From positions 62,001-126,000 of the forward strand of contig JADNRY010000160.1 in assembly GCA_015501585.1 (NCBI GenBank): 64,000 bases of DNA, given 5' to 3'. Position 1 is the stretch's first letter; every line of letters starts with the position of its first letter. Source of the DNA: Rhodocollybia butyracea. Taxonomy: Eukaryota; Basidiomycota; Agaricomycetes; Agaricales; Omphalotaceae. Both the position numbers and the translations under genes were made by a program. Of the stretch, positions 1 through 11,068 are shown in pieces. Below the pieces are notes generated by a model. That model made no database searches and was not told where the DNA came from. It saw only the letters and a program-made list of their open reading frames with translations.

Positions 1-450
1 AGGCATTGGCACTGTAAGCATTGTATCAAAATCCGACCCGGCCTGTTAGAATAGTACGAGACATACCCAACGACAGTAAACGGCTTGCCATTCAAGGTAA
101 AGTGTATCCCCGAAGTCTTGACAAACCCAGTTGGCGTAGCTGTAGGGTGGCTACGCCTGTAGAAGAAGAAGTTGGTTTAGGAACGCTAACCCCGGCAACG
201 CATTGAGAGTAGAAGGGGTTTTGAGCAACACATATACTTCCAGCAGCGCAAGCTAATTAGATTTGTCAGTGAGCGGACTTCCACGGAGCGATATGAAATG
301 AAACAACAGAGATAGAGCTACGGGGGACTCACTGGTAGAGCCTGTCCAGTTTTCACCTCCACACTGCCCAAAAATCGGAACGGTAGACTGGGCTGAGGCA
401 GTCGTAACGGCCAATCCCAACAAGGAGAATACACCTGATAACCTCTTCAT
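1..450 (-). CDS. CBM1-GH5 endo-beta-1,4-mannanase, 5' part, with frameshift
   Basis: Secreted plant-cell-wall enzyme expected to cleave mannan; only its N-terminal part lies in the window. Exon 1 (450-333) begins at an ATG and encodes a signal peptide ending in ASAQS, then the start of a family 1 cellulose-binding module (GQCGG, WTGST). Exon 2 (252-67) completes the CBM1 (TTCAAGS, FYSQC), followed by a Pro/Ser/Thr linker and the start of a GH5-type catalytic domain (GFVKTSG, LNGKPFTVVG). Exon 3 starts at 11 and leaves the window. The introns, 253-332 and 12-66, have GTGAGT and GTATGT donors. In the linker the frame changes: the CBM1 frame runs to a stop, while the catalytic frame is offset by one base at the CCC run (145-147 on the plus strand), as if one C were missing. 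This is either a sequence error or a pseudogene. Assignment to GH5 subfamily 7 is from family knowledge. Confidence 0.75.
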
Positions 451-3048
451 GCTTAGTTCAAGTCCCGAGCACAGAAGTAGACTGGAGGTGAAGTCGATGA
501 TTTTATCAGTGATGCTTTTAAGTGTTGTATTTCGTCGCACCTGCTTGAAGCAGAAATGCATAATCCAGGCCCAGGAACGGTGTAAGAAGACATTTGCTTG
601 CGGGTTCGACGCGAGTTTTTTCCATTGTATATAGTCGGCACACGAGATGAGCTTGATTACCAGTTGTGCCCAGTGAAATGGCCCGGGCAGAGTGCTTTGT
701 TTGGGGTCCACTGGCAACACATGAGCAGGTTGTTGCATTTGTTTGGCATTTTTGAACTATTTAGATGCGAATTTGACTCAAAATAGCTCCAGTCATGCTC
801 GGCATAGCGAGTCAGAGCATTGCGACTACAGGTTCGTCCTTCAATAATTCCAGTTCATTTTCCAACCTGCCCAAATTTTTGAAAGAATGGTCCTTATTCG
901 GTAGGCATTGTTGGAGAGGTGTTGCGATGAAGCCAGCTGATTCAGAACACATTGGATTGTGAGAGCAGAAAGCACTTGGCACGGCTAGAGCATACTATAG
1001 ATCAATTTCCCGAGTTATTTCCGTAAAAGTGCGAGAAAATCCTGTTTTGTGCTCTTTATCATTACTGATGCCGCTCCACAACTTAGACGAAGGGAAAAGG
1101 GTTGCTTCCGTGACGAATCGAAGATGTGGCCCCAAGATTGAAAGTTGAAGGAAAAACTCGGATCGTGGCGGCGGACCGGATAGGGGAAACTTCGGGTAAC
1201 ATTTTTGCGCTAGCATCTGCTAGCATGCAGTAGCACTTGCGCAATTTTCCACACCAGAAATCTGCAACATTTCATTCCACTCGGATTTTGTTAGCAGCCT
1301 ATATGCGTACTCACGTGACAATTTTCGCCAATACTACTGTAACTCGGACCATTAAAATTGCTCCCGAAAGGCTGCAAGTTTATCTTACGAAACGAAAGCT
1401 TCAAAAGGAGTTTCAATTCGGAATGAATTCACTATGATGGCCAACCGATGCCAGGCTTTTACCTGTCATAGCTTCTACTACTTGTCTACTACACTACATG
1501 CCACTGTCTTATAGTGCTCACATTATTATTTAAAAGAGCACCACAAATATCACCATTATCTGTTGAGAAGCCTGGGTGCGCCTTTACAACGACCTTCCCA
1601 GGTCTTGAAGGAAGTCGACCCACCATCAACCGACCGTTGGAGAAATATGTGGTAGTACATAGCACTTTGGAATTCAATCTCAACTGGAATTTTGGGGAGT
1701 GGGGGACTCCAGAGAAGGCTCGAAAGTTATGGTTCTAGATCTTGGAGGCTTCTCATCCAGGATCTGCCCGAGGGCATTTAATTCGAGTTTAAAAGATCAT
1801 GGGATCGTCAGTGTGTCCTAGTGAAGACTATCGTTTACTGTTTTCTTTCCGGAAAAACTTCAATGCTCATTACTGGGGCTAGTATCTTTCAACGGATTTA
1901 TTGCCGTTATGGGTACAAGGATATGACGCTTGTACCCGTGGGTACGAGCCATATTTTCCTCACGCCACAGTCACTGGTGCTCGTCGCGTTTGTACTCCTC
2001 GTTCAATACACGAACTCAACAATTCCGAAAAGATTTACCTGCCTGCATCTCACTGATTCACTGTGCACGATCTTCTGCGTCTAGAATTGTTCAACAGTTC
2101 AAATGTGTTCTGTATTGTTTTTTGATTGTTTGCCGTGTTGTTCTTTGATTGTTTTCCGAGCCACAAACTGATGCTCATCCTCAAAATCACGGATGGATGC
2201 CAGCTTCCTGTGGTTGTCCTTTGCTGCATCAATGATGTGCCTTCAACTTTCATGCGACGAGATGTGACGTGTGCCAAAATGGAAAACCGGACTCGCTCGC
2301 CGACCTGTGGTTCAAAGCTGCTGTATATGATTATACTATAACTGGAAAGCGTGATACTACCTACCGAATAAACAATCTAGTCTGCATACCTCCCGAAGAT
2401 CCGGTGAACCCCTGGGTTTAACCAAATTTGTCGCCCGGATGCTAATTGGTTTGCCATACCCAGTGGGTTTCTGGTGCGATGAGCCTGAGTATGCTCCGAT
2501 GATACTCTTCTTTTTATAGCCATATCTTAATCCAGCTTCTACTGCTACCCGGAATTACGCGCAGATTGATTGTAGCATTATTGCTTGCGTATCTCTCCCC
2601 TAGACTGAGAATCGAGTTCTGGTTTCGTTCAAGGTGGTTTGTATCTCTAATCGAATTCTAGCGTAAATCAACTTTCTCCGAGTCATCGAGTTTTCCCTTG
2701 TCAGTATAAGTATCTGAGTTTGAAGAAATAAACCCTTTCGGCATACAGCTTCATTTCCCCGACACCACTCTACTGTGCGTTTTCCGGCTGAATAGCGTTA
2801 GTTCGGTTTGCCGACGACTACGTACGTACGTAGACCTTTGAGTCCACGAGCTTAGCTCAGTTCTCTCGTTAAGTCCTCGAAAATGGGCCCAGATTTCCTC
2901 ACTACTGTCACCGAAATGTCACACCTAGTTGAATTAAAATACGAGATTCGACTGATTCGTCGTTTTATCCTAGAAAATTTTGGAAAGCAGGATGTCTCCG
3001 CGTCGTCGATAAATGGAATTTTAATTGACATTTCAGTAATCTTCCACC
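451..3048. other. Region without a supportable gene
   Basis: This stretch contains only short unrelated open frames and no recognisable domain. A 64-codon minus-strand frame at 1489-1683 has somewhat protein-like composition but no ATG near its start, no partner exon and no family I recognise. The 5' flank of the mannanase gene lies at the left. Around 2820 there is a small run of ACGT repeats. Confidence 0.5.
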
Positions 3049-3900
3049 TATGCTGTTCAAAAGTGTGAATAAATACACTAGTCATTTTCTCCCAAGTTGG
3101 ATCATACAATTTCTCGCAAGTTTGGGTAAGTGTCAATTTCTCGCAAGTTGGATCATCCAATTTCTCGCAAGTTCGGCTAAGTGTCAATTTCTCGCAAGTT
3201 AATTTTCAGGGCCGGTCACTTATGTAACTTACCATATCTGGTAGAGCCAGGTCTCGACTCTGTCATGTGACTCGTGAGCAATGAGAAATGACAGTAGGAC
3301 CGTGACCTCGGGTATGTCGGCTATCCCGCCACAAGTGTGATGCCATTGAGACTTGGGATTCAGGCACAGCTTTTAAGTATGTTTCGAGTTGATAAAGTTA
3401 TTTGGCTTTCCTTACAATAGCTACCAGTTTGTACAAGCAAAACCCACCCTTACTGCAATTCCCTTTCTTACCATATGGTACAGTATCTACTTGTACATGT
3501 ACTCATACACCTTGCATTTCATGAGCCGTCAAGGCCTCAGATATCCATGCCATCAATAATATGATTAGATGACGGGCTCTACGGCTGATAACTAGATTCT
3601 CACGTCTGCCGATATCTTATCCTCTATCTCAGAATGATCAGATATGATATGATATGATTACTATAATCACACGGCTCGCTCAGCCGTTCAATCGGCCGGG
3701 ATAGCCGACATACCCGAGGTCACGGTCCTACTGTCATTTCTCATTGCTCACGAGTCACATGACAGAGTCGAGACCTGGCTCTACCAGATATGGTAAGTTA
3801 CATAAGTGACCGGCCCTGAAAATTAACTTTGCGCGAGAAATTGGATGATCCAACTTGCGAGAAAATGACTATGTATTTATTCACACTTTTGAACAGCATA
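3049..3900. mobile_element. TA-flanked foldback element / MITE
   Basis: The two ends are inverted copies of each other. TGCTGTTCAAAAGTGTG starts at 3051 and its reverse complement ends at 3898, each flanked outside by TA. The left arm (about 3051-3330) and right arm (about 3699-3898) match closely. The left arm is longer because a unit containing TTTCTCGCAAGTT is repeated in tandem there. The roughly 370-bp centre has no coding capacity. A TA duplication with long TIRs fits a non-autonomous Tc1/mariner-like element; the family assignment is inference. Confidence 0.75.
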
Positions 3901-5146
3901 TCCACCTTTTGCAGTGTTCCAAAACTGCCTTCAATGGTTCGACGGATGTCCGTAATAGGCTAGCACATACGTACTTTTCCTAGAGCTGGCATACATATTC
4001 CTCTCAGGCGGACTATCTTCACTGGTTTCAAGTTTGAGCGTTCTATTCGCTTTTGTAGAAGGTATCACTTCAATAAGAATTCTGGAAGGCATACTACTAG
4101 TCTATTTACTAGCTTTCCAAGGTGAGTGACGACCGCACCGATCACCGATATCCTAGTACTTAGCAAGAACCTAGGAGCTAGAAGGTACACCGGGAACTCA
4201 TCTCCGTATTCGTGGTTTCCCACCACGTTAAATCCGAAATATTTGCTGATTTTGGATAACGGGCCGATACATGTTTGTGGGGAGGTGGCCAAAGGTTCTA
4301 TCATAGTTGTATTCTACTTGCAAGTAACGAATAGTAATACATTATCCATATGCAAAACGCCTCTAATCTTCTTGAGTTACCGCTACTACTAGTAGTCCAG
4401 GACTCGAACTATCCGGGTACTTAGGGGGCCTCGGGCCTTGATAAGAAGAAATCTTAAGCACTTTATCTGTGGCATCTCATGTACTATCAGAGGATCAAGG
4501 TCAGAAGTTAGTATGTATAGAGGACTCCGTCATAACTGTGATAGTGTAATATCGGCTTTGCATGCACTAGCTCCGGCAATTCATACGTGGTTGTATACTT
4601 GTCGTTTTCGTACTTTTCAGATCGTTTAATTGTTTCGTTCGAGGAATTTCTACATAGCAATCCAAGGATATTAAGACTCGTCATACGAGATTGGGACCTA
4701 ACCATAGAGTATACTAAGCAAATTCGTTGAAATCAGACTACGAACAGACTACGAAAAAAACGGTCCAGGCACATGTGCTATATCTCGCCCGTTTAGTGTA
4801 CATTGAAATTGACGCATTGTATGCTTTTCGAATATGAAATAGTAGAGAAAGCAATCCCAGGCAATCCCTTAGCCCCCGAACGCCTTGTGATTTTTATGTA
4901 CTCGTGGCTTCAGGCTGTCGACATCCGGTCCCCGCCAAACAGGAGCGGACTCGGCAAAGCCATAACCTCGTTACTGTCTCTGGCCTGTCCCACGGAGCCG
5001 ATCTACGCTCAAAGATTCTATCAGAAGGATTTTCTTCTCTATTGAGCCCCATAGCTCTATAAGGGGGAACGATAAGCCTATTCTCATTCACTACTTGACC
5101 CAGTGTTTTCGTCCCAAGTTGGTCCTACTTGGAAAGCACTTCCAGC
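3901..5146. other. Intergenic region upstream of the P450 gene
   Basis: No gene or repeat is recognised here. The last few hundred bases are the presumed promoter and leader of the P450 gene that starts at 5147. I could not pick a convincing TATA box. Confidence 0.5.
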
Positions 5147-7398
5147 ATGTTGACGCAGTTCCTTCTCTTCCTTTGCATCCTGATTGCCTTACGTCCGTTC
5201 ACGCGACGAAGACATCCTCCTATGCCCCCAGGACCCAAGGGTTGGCCTGTAATTGGGAATTTGCTGGATCTCCCGCCCACACATGGATGGGAAGTATTCT
5301 CCGACTGGGGTAAAAAATGGGGTATGCGCATCGCTACTCCCTGACCTTGAACTCATGGTAGTCAATTGCTGTCTTATAGGCGACCTCCTCTCGGTATCGG
5401 CTTTCGGTAAGCCGGGCTGTTATCGGAATCGGATATCTATTGACAGCATGCCAATATCTTTTCATTGCTCCTAGGGACGACTGTGATTGTTATCAACTCC
5501 TATAAACGGTGTCAAGAAATGCTCGATAAGAAGAGCAACATTTACTCTGATAGACCTTACGTCCCAATGGCAATGGACCTCGCTGAGATGAAAGCGAGTA
5601 TTTGCTTTTTATTCTGTCCGAGGAGTGGTGCTCATATACTAGACGATGTTAGGACACCATGGGGTTTCTTCCGTATAACAAGTGTTTCAGGTTTTCGCGT
5701 CGTCTTTTCCATCGGGAATTAGGGAGCAGCTCTGCGGTCCGAGCTTTCTTTCCTCAAGAAGAACTTTTGGGTCGGAAATTTCTGAGGCGAGTTTTGCATA
5801 ATCCGGAGAACCTTCAAGAGCACTGTTTCCAGTATGTACCCTCAAGCTCCCCACTCGATATTAATTAAAGTATATGGCTTTAGACATGCCGGTGCCATTA
5901 TCCTTCAGATAGCTTATGGTTACGAAGTTGAATCGGAGTCAGATGACCCACTCGTCCGCGTTGCGAATCTCGGAATGGACAGGTTCAATCGCGCTACTGC
6001 TCCAGGAGCTTTCCTTGTGAACCAGATGCCCATCCTTCTGAAAGTTCCTGACTGGTTTCCGGGGACAGAGTGGAAACGCATTGGGCGAAGTTGGGCAAAA
6101 GATTACTGGGCGATGGTTGATGTGGTATGTATGCACGGATTTCTCTCAGGCGATCTCTTCTAACATCACTCCAGCCATTCGATTTTGTGAAGAAACAGTT
6201 GGTAATTGAATGGCTTTAAACCGTATGAAGACCGGGCTGATGATCATGTATAGTCGGATGGAACTGCCAAAGACTCTTTCACAGCAAACTGGCTAAGGCA
6301 AAACCTTTCGGCGCAAGAAGAGCTAGACCTGAAACTTGCATCAGGTTCAATGTTTGGCGGTATGTTGAGTCTCGACATTGTCTGTACTTGTTGAATAACA
6401 CGGTTTTCTGGGTCTTATTTCAGGTGGATCAGAGACAGTAAGTCTGGTTTCCATGTTGGATTCAAGAGTCTTTCTAGAAAATCTGCTATTTTCTCAACTG
6501 ATCTGATGTTTGACTGGCAGACTGCAATCACGGTCTACGCTTTCTTCCTTGTGATGGCCATGTTTCCTGACGTTCAGCGACGGGCTCAAGCAGAATTGGA
6601 TGCGGTCATTGGACACGATCGTCTACCTACTTTCGAAGATAGACCTCAGCTACCATATATAGAGGCGATGTACAAAGAACTTCTGAGATATCACGCAGTT
6701 GTTCCCAACGGTATGTTCCTATCGAACTTACTTTGGACCTTGGTATAGTATAGTGCTAACCGAATCTAGGACTTCCACATTGCACGGCATCTGATGATAT
6801 CCACGACGGGATGTTTATTCCCAAGGGCGCCACAGTTATTGCAAACATCTGGTGAGCAACAAGTTGCGTGCTATTTTTTTTCCAAGCTAAAGCTTGAGGT
6901 GGATGGTAGGAACATGACGCACGACCCAGAAATATACAGTAATCCCATGGAATTCAACCCCGAAAGGTTTCTTGGTGATGCTCCCGAGCAAGATCCAAAA
7001 GATATGGTTTTTGGTTTTGGACGAAGGTTAGTTTCACACCCATGAACCCATCTTCAAGTTCCTTATATCTATCCTTTTCAGACTCTGCCCAGGTGCGACA
7101 TAATGATGACGATATTTGATTTTAGTCTGATACAGTCACCATCTACTAGGGCGTCTGCTCGGTGATGCTTCGGTGTTTATTACAGTGGCTATGAGTCTAG
7201 CGGCTTTCAACATCGCTCCCGTAGACGGTGAACCGCCTCTATCATTGAAAAGTGTAGACGGGATAGTGAGGTACGTAGCACTGATACAGTTGATATCGCA
7301 CTGGATTTGATTTAATTTTCAGTCACATTCACTCATTTAAGTGTAAGGTATCTCCTCGAATGGACACCCAAGTATTATCGACTTTGATAGCACAGTAG
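5147..7398 (+). CDS. Cytochrome P450 monooxygenase, 14 exons, intact
   Basis: Membrane-anchored heme monooxygenase of 494 residues. Exons: 5147-5321, 5380-5406, 5475-5593, 5653-5831, 5884-6124, 6175-6201, 6254-6359, 6424-6437, 6521-6710, 6770-6851, 6910-7026, 7082-7092, 7150-7270, 7323-7398. All phases agree and the total is 1485 nt. It begins with a hydrophobic anchor ([15 protein letters not shown]) and the proline hinge [12 protein letters not shown]. The I-helix carries GGSETT, the K-helix ExxR is ELLR, then NPERF, and the heme loop FGFGRRLCPG contains the cysteine ligand. The third intron starts with GCGAGT, a GC-AG intron; the others are GT-AG. The family resembles the O-methylsterigmatocystin oxidoreductase-like P450s expanded in Agaricomycetes. 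Its substrate cannot be inferred, and the neighbours show no biosynthetic core gene. The start was chosen because the upstream in-frame codons contain no ATG and the anchor begins exactly here. Confidence 0.92.
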
Positions 7399-7715
7399 CA
7401 CATCAACATAAACATGTACTTACAAGTGTCGTACATATAATCAAATTTTACGGTACACTCAGCCGGGATAATGTCCGAATACCAGCTCAATGCCGTGATC
7501 TTACTCATAATGAACAAATATGTTGTTATTACTGTTTTAGCAAGTACGATACGACGCTTGAACCCGTGGGTACCTTGGCCACGAGGCGAAGTCATGACGT
7601 TGAGCGATCTTTTCTTCAAGCCGCAATGTGAGGCTATACTTGTAGTGTGCAATATACACACTCACCATCTCCGCAGATCCATTTGACGGCGTTTCACCGG
7701 TTTGCGGCGAAGCGT

Positions 7716-8700
7716 ATGGAGTTGGCTACCAAGGACTCAAAGTTCTGGTTTTATGACGGCTCGATAGTTTTGTGGGTCGAAGACACGCTCTTCCGCGTTC
7801 ACCAGACTGTTTTGTCCAACAGCTCAGAGGTTTTCTCCACGTTATTCTCCCTTCCACAGCCTGATGATGATGCCCAAAATCTCATGGATGGATGTCCGAT
7901 TGTTCAGTTACACGACTGTGCTCAGGACTTTCAAGATCTTCTCAATGCCCTTTATTTTCCTTCGTGTGTATACTCTATATTATTATTTGAGATATGATCT
8001 CTTTCTGATCTGGCTAGCTAGCCACTTTGACGACTTTCCCCTGGATTCCGAACTCGATGACATTTTGAACTTTATATCAGGGCTATTACGGATTAGCTCG
8101 AAATATTTGGTTTTATCTCTTCGTCGAAAGTGCATATCTCTTTTCACTCGTACACTTCCAGCTACACTGGAGGAATATGACTCTCGAGGTACCCGGGGTA
8201 AAAATACCGTCAAACGTCTTAAGAGTGACGTCGTCATGCGTGCTATCAGACTGGCCCATGAAACGGATGTTCGGATTGTACTTCCATACGCCTACTACTG
8301 TCTGGCTCGACTCCCATCTCGACGTATTCTCGAGGATAACCCAGACGATATCTCGTGGCAGCAAAAGACCGTCTGTCTTGTAGGCAGAGAAAGGCTCCGG
8401 TACGCCGAAATGAGCCTCTCACATTCATTTTTGCTTGGCTTCCAACCAGCTCCGGGTTGTGAAAACGTGTTATGTTCTGTTGCTCGAAGTCCACATACCG
8501 AATGGCACCTCATGGAAACTTCAAGACATCCACATCCGTTACGGCCATATACTAGATGGGAGAAATTGAATGTATGTGCTGTATGCGTGTCAAATGCCAA
8601 AAAGCAGCATACAAAAGGGAGGCAGGAAGTTTGGAATTGTCTGCCTGCTTTCTTTGAAATGAAAAGCTGGGAAGAACTGCTTTCAGCCACCGAATGCTAG
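7716..8700 (+). CDS. BTB/POZ domain-containing protein
   Basis: A 310-residue protein from two exons, 7716-7965 and 8018-8700, with one 52-nt intron (GTGTAT...CTAG). The first exon holds the BTB fold as seen in a large Agaricomycete family: FWFYDGSIVLWVEDTLFRVH, then VLSNSSEVFSTLFSLPQP and the acidic GCPIVQLHD segment. The second exon carries a helical C-terminal half with Cys pairs near the end (CAVC). BTB domains mediate protein dimerisation, and some act as cullin adaptors; the cellular role of this family is not established. A frame-compatible stretch exists upstream to about 7676 without a clear ATG, so a short upstream exon is possible. It follows the P450 stop by 317 nt on the same strand. 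Confidence 0.85.
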
Positions 8701-9249
8701 ATGTACAAAGATGTACAACCACTAGTTACCGTCTTAGTTGTACATCTGAACATCTGAATGGAAGCAAGTTTATTGATAGCAAGTTTATTGATACATCGTA
8801 ACGGATAGATATCAGATATCGGAACATTTAGCCAGCTGACTGTTTGGCCTTTGCTTCGACCAGGGCAGAAAACAAAATCTCAGGATAATAAGCGCACAGC
8901 TCTACTCGGATCATGTATGTCGACGATGATGTATAGACAATAAGTAGGATTTGCACAGATAGCTAGATACATCCACACGCAAACGCGAGTCCCCCGGTTG
9001 GTTGAAGTCGAAACAAGCAACGGTGTGAATTGAGCTCCAAAGCATGTGGCCATTTCCAGCATGCGATGCGATGCAGGTCTCGACTGAAGCTACCAGGTCG
9101 CTTGTAGACCAAAGACAAATCAATCATAGTTGACACCTGGAATGAGACAAACGTTTAGCGTTGCAATTCACGAGTGACTTAAAAAAGACTTGCCAAAGAG
9201 TGGTAAGTATACTAAAGCCTATAGTATACTTTGCGGTAACCAGCATGGT
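8701..9249. other. Intergenic region between convergent genes
   Basis: This is the 3' flank shared by the plus-strand BTB gene and the minus-strand Ser/Pro-rich gene. It contains a short direct repeat (AGCAAGTTTATTGATA, twice near 8763-8793). I see no other feature. Confidence 0.5.
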
Positions 9250-10323
9250 TCATTTCAGCTCCCTGAGCTTCTGAATGACATCCTGTATATCATCAATATT
9301 CCATTCGCCGCTCCATCCTTGCCGTTTCTCGCATTCATCGGCATACGACAAGGACGGTTTCCCTCCCAAGGCCGCGGCGAAATAAGTGTGCATGGGCGCG
9401 TGATAATCAAGAAAGGGGGAATCTGGACGTGGTGCTATCACCATCATGGAGTGGGATATGGAATTTGATCGTTTCAACGAGGACGGTGACGACTCGTTTC
9501 CCTTCGTATCAAGATGTATCTGGGGTTCTAAAAACTGTCCATTCCGAGTGTTATGAGGAATTGCAGCAGGCGCTTCTTTGGAAGGAACGGCAGGAAGAGG
9601 ACGAAAAAAAGGACGAGAAGAAGCCTGGGGAGCTGTTTTTGGTCGTTTTGGATTGCGAGAAGGACGAGATGGAGCATGAGGGTTATTTCGGGAAGGTGTA
9701 TCTCGTTGTATTTCAGCGCGTGGTGGAACCGTTGTCATGTTGTCATGAGTCTGGGAAGTAGTATGATTACTAGTGTCGCGCAACACCTCGACAATTTCGC
9801 CGTCGTTCGTGTCGTCCGTGATCTCTTCCTCATCTAGAATCGACCTGAGAATTCCATTTTCGTCGGATGTTAGAGTTACAATAGGGAGGGCGAGAGGGCG
9901 CAATATATCGGCCTTCGCAGACGAATGAATGGAGAACGGAGTGGGGGTATCAGGAGGTTCGAATTTAGTCGATGGGGGTATCGGTGTAGAAGTTTTGCGC
10001 TTTCTACTAAACAGCCTAGACAAAGTTAAAGACGACGATGTGTCCTTGGAGCTATTGCTGCTAACAAAGCTCCGACTGGATACAGAACTTGACAAAGAGC
10101 TATGGCTGAAGGTACGTGAAGGAGTGTGAACAGGGTGTTTATCTGCTGGTGTAGATGTTCGTGACTTGGTGGGTTTTGGGGGAATTAGCGGTCGAGGTGG
10201 CGGCCTCGGCGCGCTAGCGCCAAAATCCATCTGATACATCGAAACTGGGGATTTGGGTCGTCGTGGAACCTTTTGAGTCGATTTCCCGGAGGCAATGCTC
10301 CCGCTTTTATGAGAGGGAGGCAT
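9250..10323 (-). CDS. Hypothetical disordered Ser/Pro-rich protein
   Basis: A single uninterrupted frame of 357 residues from an ATG at 10323. No recognised domain. The N-terminal half is basic and rich in Ser, Thr and Pro, with proline runs such as RPPPRPLIPP that could bind SH3 or WW domains. It also has a long serine tract (around residues 70-100) and an acidic patch (DEEEITDDTND). The C-terminal 60 residues are more ordered in composition: they contain a segment around YFAAALGGKPSLSYADECEK and end in a helical IDDIQDVIQKLRELK. That end may be the conserved functional part. The intact length and absence of introns support a real gene. It may be a cytoskeletal or signalling scaffold, but nothing proves this. 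Confidence 0.7.
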   Translation of the reverse strand: MPPSHKSGSIASGKSTQKVPRRPKSPVSMYQMDFGASAPRPPPRPLIPPKPTKSRTSTPADKHPVHTPSRTFSHSSLSSSVSSRSFVSSNSSKDTSSSLTLSRLFSRKRKTSTPIPPSTKFEPPDTPTPFSIHSSAKADILRPLALPIVTLTSDENGILRSILDEEEITDDTNDGEIVEVLRDTSNHTTSQTHDNMTTVPPRAEIQRDTPSRNNPHAPSRPSRNPKRPKTAPQASSRPFFRPLPAVPSKEAPAAIPHNTRNGQFLEPQIHLDTKGNESSPSSLKRSNSISHSMMVIAPRPDSPFLDYHAPMHTYFAAALGGKPSLSYADECEKRQGWSGEWNIDDIQDVIQKLRELK

Positions 10324-11068
10324 TTGTTAAGTCAGGTAAAGTCTTGGGGAAAAAGAAAGAAAGAAGCCTATATTAATATAGGCGTGTCGCCGGATAGTTC
10401 CACGACTTTTTAACAGGGTCAAATCCGAGAGCTGATTTCAATGATTGATAGCGGGATACTTAGTACTGTGACTCGGTATACCCGAGGCTGTTCAATCAGC
10501 GCTGTATACGCTGAAAGGAAATAAAATTATAAGGTTATAAAGAGCTCGTGATCAACGCTCGACTTACCGATAATGAAGAAAGAGGTGAAAACGCCGAAAG
10601 CCTACGCCTCGAGGCAGGGCGCTCAAACTCCACCGCTAACCCTTCGACTTGGTACTTCTACCCGCATTTATGAAGTTATAATGAAGAGTGCAGAAAGAAT
10701 GCAGAAAGAAGCATGCCCAAAGAAAGTTATAGTACAACATAGTCTACCCGAGTAGGCGCATTCCGAGCTTCTCAAGCTTGGGATCGAAGGGATGGTTCCT
10801 GAAAATATGGCTGAATGGCCTGTTGAGAATTTCTGAAAATTAAAAGGGTCTACGTACATTGCTGAGTTAGTGCGCAGGATATAGGACCGATCCAACTCCT
10901 CAAATCTTGGCACTTTGAAGTACTATGTACGAGCTGTGAACTCTGGAAGATGTTGGTGGATTTTACCGCAGGATTGAAAGTTTCGGGAGTGGGTTTGAGA
11001 GAGGCTCCGAACTCGGTCCGAACAGCCACCACGTGCCGTTTTCCTCAGTCCTTAAACTTGTATTATCT
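10324..11068. other. Divergent promoter region
   Basis: This region lies between the start of the minus-strand Ser/Pro-rich gene and the plus-strand bub3 gene, so it should contain both promoters. Short open frames here look like noise. No regulatory motif can be assigned with confidence. Confidence 0.45.

Noticed and set aside
2852..3187. Minus-strand frame with repeated TCEKL motif
   Set aside because: It is a translation of the tandem units in the foldback element's arm, not a protein repeat.
5147..8700. Secondary-metabolite cluster around the P450
   Set aside because: Neighbours are a BTB protein and a disordered protein; no synthase, transporter or regulator is visible.
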